Below, in pieces: positions 25,780 to 38,231 of a DNA stretch of 64,000 bases. The stretch lies in assembly GCA_033439265.1 (NCBI GenBank), contig JAVTVX010000035.1:9078001-9142000 (forward strand). Reading direction: 5' to 3'. The notes beneath the pieces were generated by a model. That model did no database searches. It had not been told where the DNA came from and saw only the letters and a program-made list of their open reading frames with translations. Numbering within the stretch: position 1 is the first letter of the stretch; each line of letters begins with the position of its first letter. This DNA is from Dillenia suffruticosa. Its lineage: Eukaryota > Streptophyta > Magnoliopsida > Dilleniales > Dilleniaceae. The translations under genes were made by a program, and so were the position numbers.

Positions 25780-26220
25780 AATTTCCCAAACCTGGAAACC
25801 CGCAGAATCCTCTCACCAATCAGACACCGTAAGAAACAAAAACAAGATGAGGACAAAAAAAACGTGTTGAAAAGGCGAGCGAAACCAGAATTGACCGGCA
25901 CGTGTGGGTGAATGCAGTCGCTGTAATGCGAAGATTCGACCGGATGCTCTGGACTGATGCCCGCCGAACCTTTGAGGATCCAGTGGGAGGTGTGTGGGTC
26001 CCCATTTCCGGTAGCCGGTCATTTTTAGGGCAAAAGTAAAATTTGGAAACGTTGGGTTGGGAGATTTGAAAAAACTGCTTTTAGGCTGAAGCAGTAAGTA
26101 CCCCAGTGGAAGTCTGAAGCGTCCGTGTGAAGTGTTTGCCACGTCTTCATGCGTGGATGCTGTGGGAAATGACCTTTTCGTCCTGAAATTACTGTTTTAC
26201 CCTTGCATTTCTTATTTTGC
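25780..26220. other. GC-rich island with ACGT-core motifs, function unknown
   Basis: This is a sharp rise in GC content within very AT-rich DNA. It contains a CCAAT-like word (ACCAATCAG), a G-box-type CACGTG (within GGCACGTGTGG, about 25899), and two further CGTGG/CCACG words near 26140-26155. A 109-codon open frame runs through it on the minus strand (26142-25813) but matches no family I know. It looks more like a detached promoter or 5' leader than a gene. No neighbouring coding exon was found on either side. Confidence 0.3.
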
Positions 26221-26654
26221 TTTTGTTTTATTTTTATCTCAATTTTTTTCCGGTGAGATTTTGTCTAATTTAGTTTAATTAGGTATCATGGTCTGAATAT
26301 TGCTTGGGCTAGTGTTCAAAGATTAATAGATATCGATAGGTGTGTTTTCATTATATAATTAAAAAGATTTAGTTTATAATTATAGTATTATAAAGTCGAC
26401 TGAATGATCAAAATTTTTGTATAACTTTAATATTATCTTAATTAAATAGAATGTTTAATACATTAAATTGATATATTTTAGAGATACTAACATAGAATTC
26501 AATAATTTTGATAAAAAAATTATCAATAATAATATTTGATAGATTGAATATTAAAATTATTTTGATTTGCATAAATGTCTTATTTTTTGAATTCGAACGG
26601 ATTTGTATTTAGTTATAAATATTGCAAAAGAAAAAATATCAAATCTAAAGATCT

Positions 26655-26745
26655 TTTTTTTGTTACACTGAGATTCAAACTCCTGATTATGAAGTTGGGG
26701 GAAGAGGATTATATCTATTAGGTTGTCCTTGGGGGAAGGGACAGA
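26655..26745 (-). mobile_element. tRNA-derived SINE head (relic)
   Basis: On the minus strand the stretch begins CCCAAGGACAACCTAATAGA and ends GGAGTTTGAATCTC. The spacing fits a tRNA-like box A and box B (the latter resembling GGTTCGAATCC). The 3' part of the element is not clear. Confidence 0.4.
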
Positions 26746-26918
26746 TCAAAAGACCTCTAATTATATTTTTGTTTGCCTTCTTTGTAAGAAAATTGTTTTA
26801 GATAGTTTAGTTTATACAATAGTGTGAAAGCGTTTTTAATCAAATTCAAGTTGCCCTATCTTATACAACATATTTTCATTAATTCTTGGAAATGAAACAA
26901 CCTCCTTTAAACTATAAT

Positions 26919-26941
26919 ACACACACACACACACACACACA
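26919..26941. repeat. (CA)n microsatellite
   Basis: About eleven AC units in otherwise AT-rich intergenic DNA. Confidence 0.85.
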
Positions 26942-27475
26942 TCACATAATTATATTTTCTAAGGATTGATTTGGAAAATTTCAATTATTAAAAATAATTT
27001 GAAAAAATAGTCGAAGAAGGGAAGATTAGCAATTTTATTTTCTAATTCTTTAGAATTTTGCCAACATAAATACATAAATCAAAATTTCTGCTCTTTCTGG
27101 GTTTCAAAAGACAAATAAATTATTAGTATTCAAGATACTCCTTGAAATAGAAAATAAAAAAATTATACTCTATAGTGTCAATTATTAATAACATAAAATG
27201 GTAAATGTAGTTAATGCTCAACTTAAAAAAAAAAAAAAACTTTTTTTTTAAATTTGACTCATGATATTAAGTTTTTAATTTATACACAACTTTATTTTTG
27301 AACTATGCAAAAGTATTCGAACTTATCTGGGTAAAAGTTTGTTTAAACCTGATTTACATATTAAATAAATTCAATTTATTTATAGAGAAATTGAGTTTAA
27401 CTAAATTATATTATGTTTGACATTTTCGAAATAATTCTATATTTTTATTTTTTAAGTTATGTAGGAGTCACAAAA

Positions 27476-27610
27476 ATTGTAAAAATATATGTATTCATGA
27501 AAATTGTAAAAATATATGTATTCATGAAAATTCGATCGCTAAACTTTGATCTTGAGGAAAACACTTAAATAAGAGATTTTAACCACTCGGATGTCCCTAC
27601 AATAACTTTA
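27476..27610 (-). mobile_element. tRNA-derived SINE relic with a tandem duplication
   Basis: The minus strand has a box-A-like ATCCGAGTGGTTAA, then CTTATTTAAGTGTTTTCCTC and a decayed box B (GCGATCGAAT), as in plant tRNA-SINE heads. Directly downstream a 27-base unit (start AATTGTAAAAATATATGTA on the + strand) is present twice in a row at about 27476-27530. Confidence 0.45.
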
Positions 27611-29600
27611 TATTTTTATTAATATGATACTGTGAATCTTCAAACATAATATTTGATTTTTGCATGCAATAAAATCATTAATTACATTTAATTATTAATT
27701 AAAAAATACATAATAAAAATTGTTCAAAGCAATCACGTTCACGTGTTACCGTTGATTAAGAGTTTATTATAAATATATAAAATTTATTGTTAGAGAAATT
27801 ATTGTTTCTTTTGGGTTTTAATAATAACAAAACGTTTCATATTATTTTGACATTTTTTTCTAAATGTACAAATTAAATTTTATTTGGAAATTTTTACAAA
27901 AGTTATGTATAGATATTATTATACAAGTATCATAGAAGCTGATTGCTCTTTTATGTAAAAGTCAAAAGTGTATTGAGTCAAAAATATTATAAAAGTTGTC
28001 ATAGACATAGTTTAGAACATATTGTAAGAAAACAGTCTGTTGCAAGACAGAAAACATGATAGAGGATCCATAAAAGTTATTATAGAGATAGATTTTTAAT
28101 TAAAAACTCACTACACTTAGTTAAAAAATATGTTTAGATTATTAATCATTCAACAATTGAATATCAAAATTGCTAAAATTCAAATTTAAAATTTCAAATA
28201 TTAGATAATTTTTCAAAAATGGAGACATAATTATCTGCATAATTTTTTAGTAGGAGAGACATGATCATTTGCACATATTCAGCCTATTATATTTTTTTGA
28301 GTGGTCAAATATTTTCAAATTTAAAAATTACACATCAAAGAAGGGATGAAGGACTATAAATTCAAATATTTATAATATTAAAATCTTGAAAATAAAGTAG
28401 AGAAAAATATGTGTAAAATTAGTTGATCATTTGAATTTTTAGAATAAAAGCAATATCCAAAAACTATGTTTTTGGAGAGTTTTCGGATTTTCTCTAAACT
28501 CTATCTTTTGGACAAATTCAAATCTATTTCTGTAGATGTGAAGAGGGATATTTAAACTTTAAATTTAAATTTTTATAGTTGGTTTATCTCAATATGTCAG
28601 GAGGAATTTCAACATCTAAAAATTAGGATATTTCTCAGAAAAATTACTGAATTTAACCAGTAATTTTATGCTGTTATTGCATATTTTTTAAATTGAAAAT
28701 CTAAATTTAAAAGTGCATGTACATTGGAAAAAAGAGCTATTTATAGAAAAATTTAAATGAAGAAATTCCTGCGAATGAAGAGTATTCTTTGACAATATTT
28801 TACTGTGATTTACAAAATTATTTCTCTGTATTTAAGTTCATATTAGTTGAGTTGTATAGTAAGTTTTGTGAGATAAACTTGGTGAGATTTGACATTCTGT
28901 CACTGTTGAACGATAATATTTTTAAGTAAGGAAAATCAGAAGTCAACAGTCATGAGTTGTATTTTGCAACATCTCATTATAGTGAAAAACTAGCAAATTG
29001 TTAAATTACGGCTTGTTGACAGAAAGAGTGGACGCAGTCATAAAACCGAATCACTATAAAATCGAAATTGTTTCTCTTTATCGTTTAATTTTATTTTTTA
29101 TTATATATATTTAAAATGATCATAAAATTATTTTGAATGTAGGTAAAATTAGATTAAATAATTAAATCTAATTAAAGATAATTAATTCAATCTCCTTGTT
29201 ACATGGATCAACACTTTTAAATAAATAAAATATCATATTCGACCGAATACAGCACAATATTATATTATCCAAATATAAAATCTTTTTAAAGTAAAGAAAA
29301 TTTCAATAACAGAGTACAAAAATTTTATTAGGCAGGGGAAACAAACCAAGACGAAGGACAAAAAGGTCAATTTACTTTCAATAAGATCTCGTGCCTATAT
29401 TGTATTACTAGGACAACAACGTAATTCACATAACCTCGCAAGACAAAGCATATATTGTATTATTATAGCGTACGATCCGAAAAATAAAAATAGAAACTCC
29501 TAAAAAATAATTGATAATTACAAAAAAAAAAAAAAAAAATTACACAGCCATCAATCCGCTAAGGGTTTTGTTTTAAGAACGTCGTTTACCGTCGGCTTTC
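27611..29600. other. AT-rich intergenic DNA
   Basis: No open frame of note, no repeat family recognised and no RNA gene seen. Short A runs occur near 29522-29540. Confidence 0.5.
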
Positions 29601-29850
29601 TTCTTCTCCTCATCTTCTTGTACCTCCCTCCCCTCCTCCTTCTTTCTCCGCAGAAGAGAGAGAGAGAGAGAAACCATCAACGTTTTCTCTCTCTTGCCAA
29701 TTTCAAACTAATCTCAAAGATCTAATATATTTTCTATCATTCTCAGATTCAGCGTTTATTTTGTCGCTGTTTCTGATTTTTTGAGATCTTTTCGATCCAT
29801 AGCTTTTCGTGATTTTCTCGATCTTGGTATTTGGAGTTTGAGGTTGAGTT
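29600..29850 (+). promoter_or_regulatory. Probable eIF(iso)4G 5' UTR / core promoter
   Basis: The stretch before the ATG at 29851 changes from AT-rich DNA to CT-rich leader DNA (TTCTTCTCC and CCCTCCCCTCC words). A (GA)n run sits at 29654-29670. CT-rich leaders are common near plant transcription starts. The exact start site cannot be seen. Confidence 0.4.
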
Positions 29851-32800
29851 ATGCAGGCTGATCAGACTGTTATTAGCTTGAGACCAGGTGGTGGCAACCG
29901 AGGAAGCAGACTCCTTGGCCCTCGTTTCGAATCTTCTCCTGCCTTTGCCGCCACCGCCGCCGCCGCCGCCGCTGCAGCAGCCGCCGGTGGTGATCTCCCA
30001 CGCCCTCAAGGTGGTGCTCCAACATCCTCTTTTGCTCTCAAGGTATTTCCCAATTATTTACTTATTTACTTATTTTAATTTTTTGGATCTAGGGTTTTGG
30101 TTTCATTTTAAATATTTGAGTTTGTCCTTTTTCTATTAAATGTCTTATTTGATTTTATGGCCATGGATTTGCTTTAATTTAATTGGGTTTTGATTGTTTT
30201 GTGGGACTAGGTCGGGGGTTTTGGTTTCTTTGGATTGTGAGTTTAGTTTCAATCCTTTTTTTAATGCGTAATGCTTTTTATCCTTCTGGGTTTGCTTTTA
30301 TTGGGTCATGATTGCTTTTATTATTTTGGGGATTATTGTTTGGGGTATTAGGTTGATGTGTAATGTTTTCGGATTTGGATTTGGTGCCTTTTTGGGCTTT
30401 AACAAAAAGATTGATTCTGTTACTAGGTTTTCATTTTCTAATCTTATTCATAGTTCTTTTCTGCAATGCTTTATTGTCATATGCATGCTTATATCATATG
30501 ATAATGCTAATGATTGTTTTTCTAGGATTCTTGTTCAGTTTCTTGGTTTAGGGTTTAAGTTGTGACTGGAAATGGTATAGGAAGTATCAAGTTTTTGATT
30601 TTGATAGTAATTAAAGCAAAAGGGAGAAAGGATTGGAAGTTGTTTGATATGTCCTAATTCTTGGTGGGTCGCTTAAGAATGCGTATCTGCTGTAAATATG
30701 GACTAACAACAATTGCAGTAGGCTTTAGGTGGGCATGTGTTGAGTGTTGGCTGGCCCACAAAGGACCTACTTAAAGGGATAAAAGGATTTTAACCGGAGC
30801 AAGAATGTGAGGGAGAGACTTTACGGGGCTGACCGACTCATCAACAAGTCATTCTGAACTCTCTACATAAACTTCTATTGGGTAATTCACAGTAATTTAG
30901 TTAGTGTGGTCCTCACATTGAATGCATTTGTATGTTTCTTTGTTCTCATAATAAGCATAATCTTTGCTACGGTCCAGTGTGCCTTGTGTTGTTCTTTAAC
31001 ATGCATCACTCACCAAGTCACCAAAGCTAAAAGTTAATCTGCCTTTTGATCATATAAAGATTTGTATCTCTGTTTTGATTATCTGTGTGCTGATATTTGT
31101 CTAGGTATGATTCTTCATTACAATTGAGCGTGTTTTGAGTTTCCATCATTTTTTCTTTATCAGTTATACTTGTCGTTGGAATGGGCTTGGTATCCCATTA
31201 TCATGTTTTGAATTCTTAAAATACGCTAATCACATTAAGAGGTGTGGCAGTGCACATCTAGTCTTGTTTTATTTGGAGCTTGCTGTGGCAAATGCTATGC
31301 ACCAGTTTGCCTCTTGACTAGTTTCTCCTCAGTTGATCTAAATTTATGTACTTAAACATAGAAATGTGATCATTTGAATTTTGGGAGTTTCTTCCTGAAT
31401 CTTGGATGGGATGTTTTGGTTCACTTAAAACGATCAGCAGGTTATGGGAGATTTTGACTTTCATTTTCTTTTGTTATTATAGACTGGTGACCTGTACTTT
31501 GAAGGCCGGGATCGTGTGAAGTATACTCGTGACCAGCTTTTGCAATTGAGAGAGGTAATCTTTTGTATCGCAGGTTTACTGTTTGTATTTAAATTGTGGT
31601 GACCATGCAATATTGCAGTTTATGAACTCTCATGAGGCTGTGCAATACAAAATTTGGTATTCATGGCATTATAATTTTGAAATGGGTTGGCTTTCTTAAT
31701 TTTTGGTCATTTTCATTATACTTGCAGGTTGCTACTGTCCCTGAGGTTATTCTGAAAGTCAAGCAAGAAATTGAAACTGAATTTTTTGGCGAAGAACAAC
31801 AATGGGGTCGCAGTGAAGCCACTGTAAGAACATGCCAAACTTAAATGGTGGTAGTGTGAATTTGATTGCATAAACTTAAGGCTTACTCTCCGAAGATTAA
31901 ATATTTGTTTTTGTTTTTGTTTATTTTTCAATTCTCTATCCAACCAACTTTGAGAGACTAAATAGAAGTAGGCCATAACATTTTTAAGGAACTTCTTCCT
32001 TGCCAATGTAGTTTTTTCTCTTTTCTTTTTTTTTTGTTTTTTATTCTATATGTTATAGGCTATAACACATTTTAGATAATGCATTCTTAAAATGATATTT
32101 GGGCAAAGGGATTTCATTCAACATTTTTTCGAAATGCATTTTTGAGATTACATTGGAAAGTTAGAATTTTAAGAAGCAACTACATAATTACAAGTATAAT
32201 ATTTTTAATTTTTCCGAATTTAAATAAGGTGTATTTTGTCTATTATTTACTAAATATCATATTACTATGTTAGGTATATTTTGTATAAAGCATTACTTAT
32301 ATAATGTGAACCAAGTCAATTGTTATTTCATTTTCTTATTTTGTTCAACCTATGCTTCTTGTCAGCTACCAAGTCAGACTCAAAGTCGTTACTCTGAGCC
32401 AGACAACCGTGATTGGCGTGGTCGTTCAGCACAGTTGCCAACCTCTGGAGAGGAGAGATCCTGGGAATCTGTACGCCACAATTGGGATTCAGCCAATCAG
32501 ATTAATCGCCAAGAGCAATTGGATTCTCAATTCTCAAGGGCACAGATCTCCCCAAATCTTGGGGTAATTACTATGATTGGAATTTCTTGGACTGTTCTTT
32601 ATACATTTTTCTTACATTTCATATTTAGTAACTAATCTGCTTGTTTTCAAAGTTGTTTGGTTTGCCTTCATGTCATTCTTTTCTTCTAGTTATTTCTACC
32701 ATCTACTCTTGCAACTAGGACTAGAATGGTCCTGATTGCAAAGGGGATTCTTTTAGTTACTGACCTGAGAAAACACTAAACCTATTCCTTCATCTGATAG

Positions 32801-35800
32801 CTGTAATTGTTTTGATGGTCTTGTGGTTGCCTATGAGCTGAACAATGCATCAGTGGTAGTGCATAGGGCTCTTTGGCTCCGTATGTTGCTGCAAAGAGTT
32901 GTTCATTCAAAGATCTGAAGTCTATGATTTGGTGTAGACATGGCGACTTGAACACTTATTGAATTGGCAAATTTACAGTCAATCATGGACTATAAATGCA
33001 ATCCATGCAAACTAATATGTGTGTTGATCATGGGTAGCACCATATAGACTACTAAAACTATAGTGATAAATGATCTTGTTAGATTTATTCAGTTTTGAAG
33101 ATCTTCATGCAGTTTTTGTTCCTGGTTTGTCAGGTTATTATCCAACATACTCTTCAATTTTTATCATGCATTAGTTTTAGTCTGTATTTTGTTAATTTTG
33201 CAGGGGGGACCTGCTACTCTTCTCAAGGCTGAGGTGCCATGGTCAGCTCGTAGGGGGAATATCTCTGATAAGGAGCGTGTCTTGAGGACTGTGAAGGGGT
33301 AAGGTTTTGCATTTGCCTCTTAGCTGTATTGGGTCAATTGGTTGTCTGATTGTTTAAATTGCTTAATCTCTCTTGATTGCATGGTGTGATGGCAATCCTT
33401 CTTAAATGCCACATCAGTGAATGGATCCCAAAGTTTTGGCACTCATTTGGTCCGGGTATTGCGGAGTGTTCTTAACAAACTTTTTATCCCATGACACACT
33501 AGATAGTACTGTGTGCTTTTCTCAAGTTGGATTTGAAAACAGGAAGTCTGTGTTTGGTGCACAAACCCAGGCAGCCATAGTTCCTTTATACCTCTTTGGC
33601 TAGGGTGAACAGTGTGGAATTTTTGCATTATTAACAAGGAGAATTTATTGTTTGTACAATTATGTCTTGGATGTAGATAAAATGTTATTTCAAATGGTGA
33701 GGCATTTAGATTGATTCACTCACTTTCTTTCGATTTTTTTTGTACTTAGTTGTCCAGATGTGCATTTCCCAATTTTCAGTGCTAGTTCGAATTAGAGAAC
33801 ATGTCAAGCAGTAACTAGACATCTGAACTGAAAACTCATTCAATAGTTTCTCTACACTCAGCTCTGTGTTTGATAATGATGTAGCATAATCATAGTTGTT
33901 ATTTTTAAATGCTTGTAGTTTGTTAAGAATTTGCAAGGCTTTGTTTGATGTCTATACTAACTTGGCAGTTCGCATGTGTCTGATAATGTCATAGAATTAT
34001 CAAGTGGTAATATTATTTAAGACATACTTTATGGTGCTAAACATTAATCATGGCTTTAGAGAAGATTTTAGTCTTAGTTATGTCTTTGTTGTAGATGAAT
34101 TCTTGTACTTGATGCATTTATAGGGAATAATCAATAGCAGAATATAACATATGCTCGTGTTTTTCAATACAATACTATCTAAATATAGCATCCTGGATTG
34201 TCTTACCTTGTGAATATATTACCATGTTGCTGAGTCTGTATCTTTTCGTGTATGTTTCCTCCATCCATGTGATGCTCAATTATTTTACCTCTAATTAAGT
34301 AAGCGTTTTAGTTAAAGTCCAGTAATGCCTTGAAAATCTCTCATTCACTCATGTAACTTTTAAATGGGTTGGAAATATTTTGGTGCCAAAACAATTGCCT
34401 CAATTTAGGTCCTTTTTAATTATTTTGAATCTGCTATCTGCTGAACCATGGGATAACAGATAGAAAAGAGTAGGAAAAAGAACTTGTTGGTGAAGTGATT
34501 GAGGGAAGGATAAGACAAAGATATGCAACAGTAATGAGTCCTTGGGAGCACTACACTGGTCTAAAATAGTAATGAATTGAAAGCATTAGTTGATGCTTGC
34601 TAGATGTACTGGTATAATACCCTTCGAAATGTATCCGGAAGATTATTTTTGGGGCAATTTCAACTTCTCCCCATCTCTCACATGTTTGACAGCTGAACTT
34701 GTGACAGCAGCAGACAGTGACAGACTGACTTGGGTTGCTGTTTCCTTGCCTGTTAATTTGTTTTAGATGAACTTGTAAAATACTGCTAGTATGTGCTTAT
34801 AAAGTTTGTGGTAGCTCCTTTTGTTGGCTAATCCATCAAGTGAATTCTCACTACTTGACCATAACCCCATGTTGGCAATTCAAGTTAAGAGTTTGAAGAG
34901 ATTCTGAAGTTCTGGTCTTGCTGCCTGTAATCCAAAGGTATTTCTTATATATATATTTTTTTTGTCCAGGATATTGAACAAGCTTACCCCTGAGAAGTTT
35001 GATGTTCTCAAGGGTCAACTGATTGACTCTGGGATCACCTCAGCTGATATCTTGAAGGTATTCATCCTCCTCTTTAGCTAATGCCTCCTAAACACTCCCC
35101 AGGTTTTCTCTGTTTCTGGGCACCGAGTATGATTATCCATCCACTCTTATTGTAGGATGTCATAGAACTGATATTTGACAAGGCTGTATTGGAACCAACA
35201 TTTTGTCCAATGTATGCTCTCCTTTGTTCTGATCTTAATGAGAAGCTTCCTCCTTTCCCATCTGATGAACCTGGTGGTAAAGAGATAACTTTCAAACGTG
35301 TGCTCTTAAACAATTGCCAAGAGGCGTTTGAAGGTGCTGATAAACTCAGGGCTGAGATTCGGCAGATGTCTGCTCCCGAGCAAGAGTTGGAACGTAGGGA
35401 TAAAGAAAGAATAGTCAAACTAAGGACTCTTGGGAATATCAGGCTCATTGGAGAGCTTTTGAAGCAGAAGATGGTGCCAGAGAAGATTGTACACCACATT
35501 GTTCAGGTGTAGATCTTGCCTCTATCTTTTTAGTCCATTAGTTTCATCAAGATTATTATTATTGCTATTTTGAATGCCCTACATACCTGTTTTTGTCAAA
35601 CAGGAGCTTCTGGGACCTGATAGTAAGACTTGTCCTGATGAGGAAAATGTTGAGGCCATATGTCAGTTCTTCAATACCATTGGGAAACAGCTTGATGAGA
35701 GCCCAAAATCTCGTCGTATAAATGATATGTATTTCAGCCGCTTGAAGGAACTGACTACGAATCCCCAGTTGGCCCCAAGACTGAGATTTATGGTCCGTGA

Positions 35801-36957
35801 CGTTCTTGATTTGCGAGCAAACAACTGGGTTCCGAGGCGTGAAGAGGTATACTTCAATTCCATTAACTAAATGTTTTTCAATTTTTAGTTTATCTTATTA
35901 TTTCCAATTAAAATGTTTCTTATATTTGCAGGTGAAAGCCAAAACCATTACTGAAATCCATTCAGAGGCAGAAAAAAATCTTGGGTTGCGGCCCGGTGCT
36001 ACTGCAAGCATTAGAAATTCTCGAGGAATTGCTGGGGCTCAAGGGGCTGTTGGCCCTGGAGGCTTTCCCATTGCCAGACCAGGCACTGGAGGCATGATGC
36101 CTGGAATGCCTGGAACCAGGAAAATGCCTGGAATGCCTGGGCTTGATAATGACAACTGGGAGGTTCCGAAGACCAGATCGATGTCAAGGGGGGATAATTT
36201 TGGAGCTCAGGCTGCTGGTCGTACACCTCTCTTTGGCAAGTCACCTTCTTTGAACTCCAAGCTCTTGCCCCAAGGTAGTGGTGGAATCATAAGTGGCAAG
36301 ACTAGTGCCTTGCTGCAAGGTAGTGGTGCCCTGCCAGTTCGTTCATCCTCCTTTGTTATGGGTGCAGAATCTGTTAGTCAGAACACTGTACCTGCCAGAC
36401 CTACGCCTCCAGTTGCTGAAAGGACAGTGGCTCCTGCACCAAAAATCAATCCCGATGAACTTCGCAGGAAGACAGTTGCCCTTCTAGAGGAGTATTTTGG
36501 CATCCGGATGTTAGATGAAGCTCTTCAGTGTGTAGAGGAGCTCAAGTCTCCATCTTACCACCCGGAAGTCGTTAAAGAAGCCATTTCCCTAGCTTTGGAG
36601 AAAAGCCCACCTTGTGTCGAACCTGTTGCAAAACTTTTGGAATATTTGTTTACCAAGAAGGTGCTCACTGTGAAAGACCTAGGGACTGGTTGTTTGCTTT
36701 ATGGCTCAATGCTTGATGATATTGGCATCGACTTACCCAAGGCACCAAACAATTTTGGTGAGATTGTTGGCAAGCTTATTTTGGCTGGGGGTATCAACTT
36801 TGAGCTGGTGAAAGAGGTACTCAAGAAGATTGAGGATGACCGGTTGCAGAAAACTATTTTTGATGCTGCAATGAGGATTGTAAGCTCTGATCCTTCAGGT
36901 CAAGCGGTTTTGAAATCACAAGCATCCAACATTGAAGACTGCCGGAGCCTATTCTGA
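29851..36957 (+). CDS. eIF(iso)4G: Eukaryotic translation initiation factor eIF(iso)4G, 9 exons
   Basis: The scaffold of the plant-specific eIF(iso)4F complex. It joins the cap-binding protein eIF(iso)4E to eIF4A and eIF3 in the cytosol. Exons: 29851-30042, 31483-31554, 31728-31823, 32366-32563, 33204-33298, 34970-35057, 35156-35506, 35604-35846 and 35932-36957. The total is 2361 nt and 786 residues, close to the roughly 780 of Arabidopsis isoforms. It starts [15 protein letters not shown]. An alanine run encoded by a (GCC)n tract lies at about residues 31-45. The eIF(iso)4E-binding motif YTRDQLL (Y-x4-L-hydrophobic) is at about 78-84. MIF4G spans about 213-440 ([13 protein letters not shown] to DLRANNW). 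A Gly/Met-rich linker has PGMPG repeats. MA3 spans about 622-735 ([15 protein letters not shown] onward). The end is NIEDCRSLF. All intron phases agree. No break was seen. Confidence 0.96.
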
Positions 36958-37863
36958 GAAACCTTTAGTCGATCCCAGCATGAGCAATTCAAAATTTCTG
37001 TAACCCCACTAGTCGGATAGTCCTTTGTTTATTTTGCCTTTTTCACCACAAACGTCCCATCTCTTTTCCGGATTTTCAAAAGGCAAGCAACATGTGTTAC
37101 ATTATGTTATGTGGTGGTGGGAGCTGCGAAAGAACAGGTAATTTTTATCGAGTTGTATATTTTGCCGAGGTCATACTAGTGTGTTGATTGAAAAAGAACA
37201 TCAAACCATAATGCCATGGATTTTGCAGTCGAGCAAGTGGCTAATATGATTGTGCCATATTTGCTTGATATAAAATGTGGCAGCATCACAGGACCAAGCT
37301 GTTTTGTATCCCCCTAGTATTTTCTTCTTAAAATTAAAATTTTGATATCTTGACACTCAAGAGTAAGGAGTTTTGTTCAAGTGATCTGGTTCGTAAATGC
37401 CATTTTCTTTGCTCTATCCAATAACAGAGACTGGTATTTTGGATTACATGGTTTCTACTTGCTTTTCTATTATACCGTGTTTTATCTCTTGTGAAATGTC
37501 AAATTGTTCATCCGCCGATGCTAGAAAACCATATTTCAAGTCCAACATGCCACTGAAGTAAAGATTTAACATTGAAATGAGTAATAGAACCTTGATCCTT
37601 CGAGCAGTGCAAGGGATCTCCCTACGCTTAGGTAGTGACTGGTTCTCTTGGCAGCTGTCTTAGATTTGCATGTGTATGTATTGGGTCCGTAGTTGTCGGA
37701 TGAAATATTGTTTCCTTGTGTTGTCGAAGGCTTTGGTTCATTCTGCTTTGCAGTTGCTTGGATGATACCGGGGCTTGGTATTGTATGCACTTAGCCTGAA
37801 CTGGATTCATTAGTAACCAAACGTTGGATGTTAGTGATTTTAATTTATTATGTGATTACACAT

Positions 37864-38066
37864 GGAGGGCCACTCTTTTTTTTTCTTTCATCATCGGTAT
37901 CCGGTTTTTGCTCGATTAATCCGGATCGAGCACTATAAATTCCAATTTAAGGATTAATTCTTTCAAATTTCATCATTTTTAATATTCAAACTTGAGACCT
38001 CTGGTTAAGGAGATAGAGTGTTTTTGACCACTCAATTCAAAAGAGTTTAATACGGAGGACTACTCT
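37864..38066 (-). mobile_element. tRNA-derived SINE with 13-bp target-site duplication
   Basis: Flanks are GGAGGGCCACTCT (37864-37876) and GGAGGACTACTCT (38054-38066), a 13-bp direct repeat with two mismatches. Between them, on the minus strand, is a SINE layout. It has a box-A-like TTGAGTGGTCAAAAACACTC, a box-B-like GGTCTCAAGTTTGAATATT, a body with GCTCGATCCGGATTAATCGA and GGATACCGATGATG, and a terminal A-rich tail. The insert is about 177 bases. No coding content is expected. Confidence 0.72.
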
Positions 38067-38178
38067 GTTATTTAGTTTTAGGTCTCTCCCTCTATTGTGA
38101 AATTCTGGATCTATAAAAATAAAAGAAGAAAAAGAAGGAAAAAAAAGAAAAAAAAGAATACATGAAATGATATCAAAC

Positions 38179-38210
<32 letters not shown>

Positions 38211-38231
38211 CTATATATATATATATATATT
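38179..38231. repeat. (GT)n/(AT)n microsatellite
   Basis: GT units followed by AT units, with one CT interruption near 38211. Confidence 0.85.

Noticed and set aside
25813-26142. 109-codon open frame on the minus strand in the GC-rich island
   Set aside because: No family signature. A long frame is expected by chance in a GC-richer block. Kept only as an island of interest.
35797-36957. 386-codon open frame taken as a separate gene
   Set aside because: It is the last exon of eIF(iso)4G extended upstream through intron 8 and the end of exon 8 in the wrong frame.
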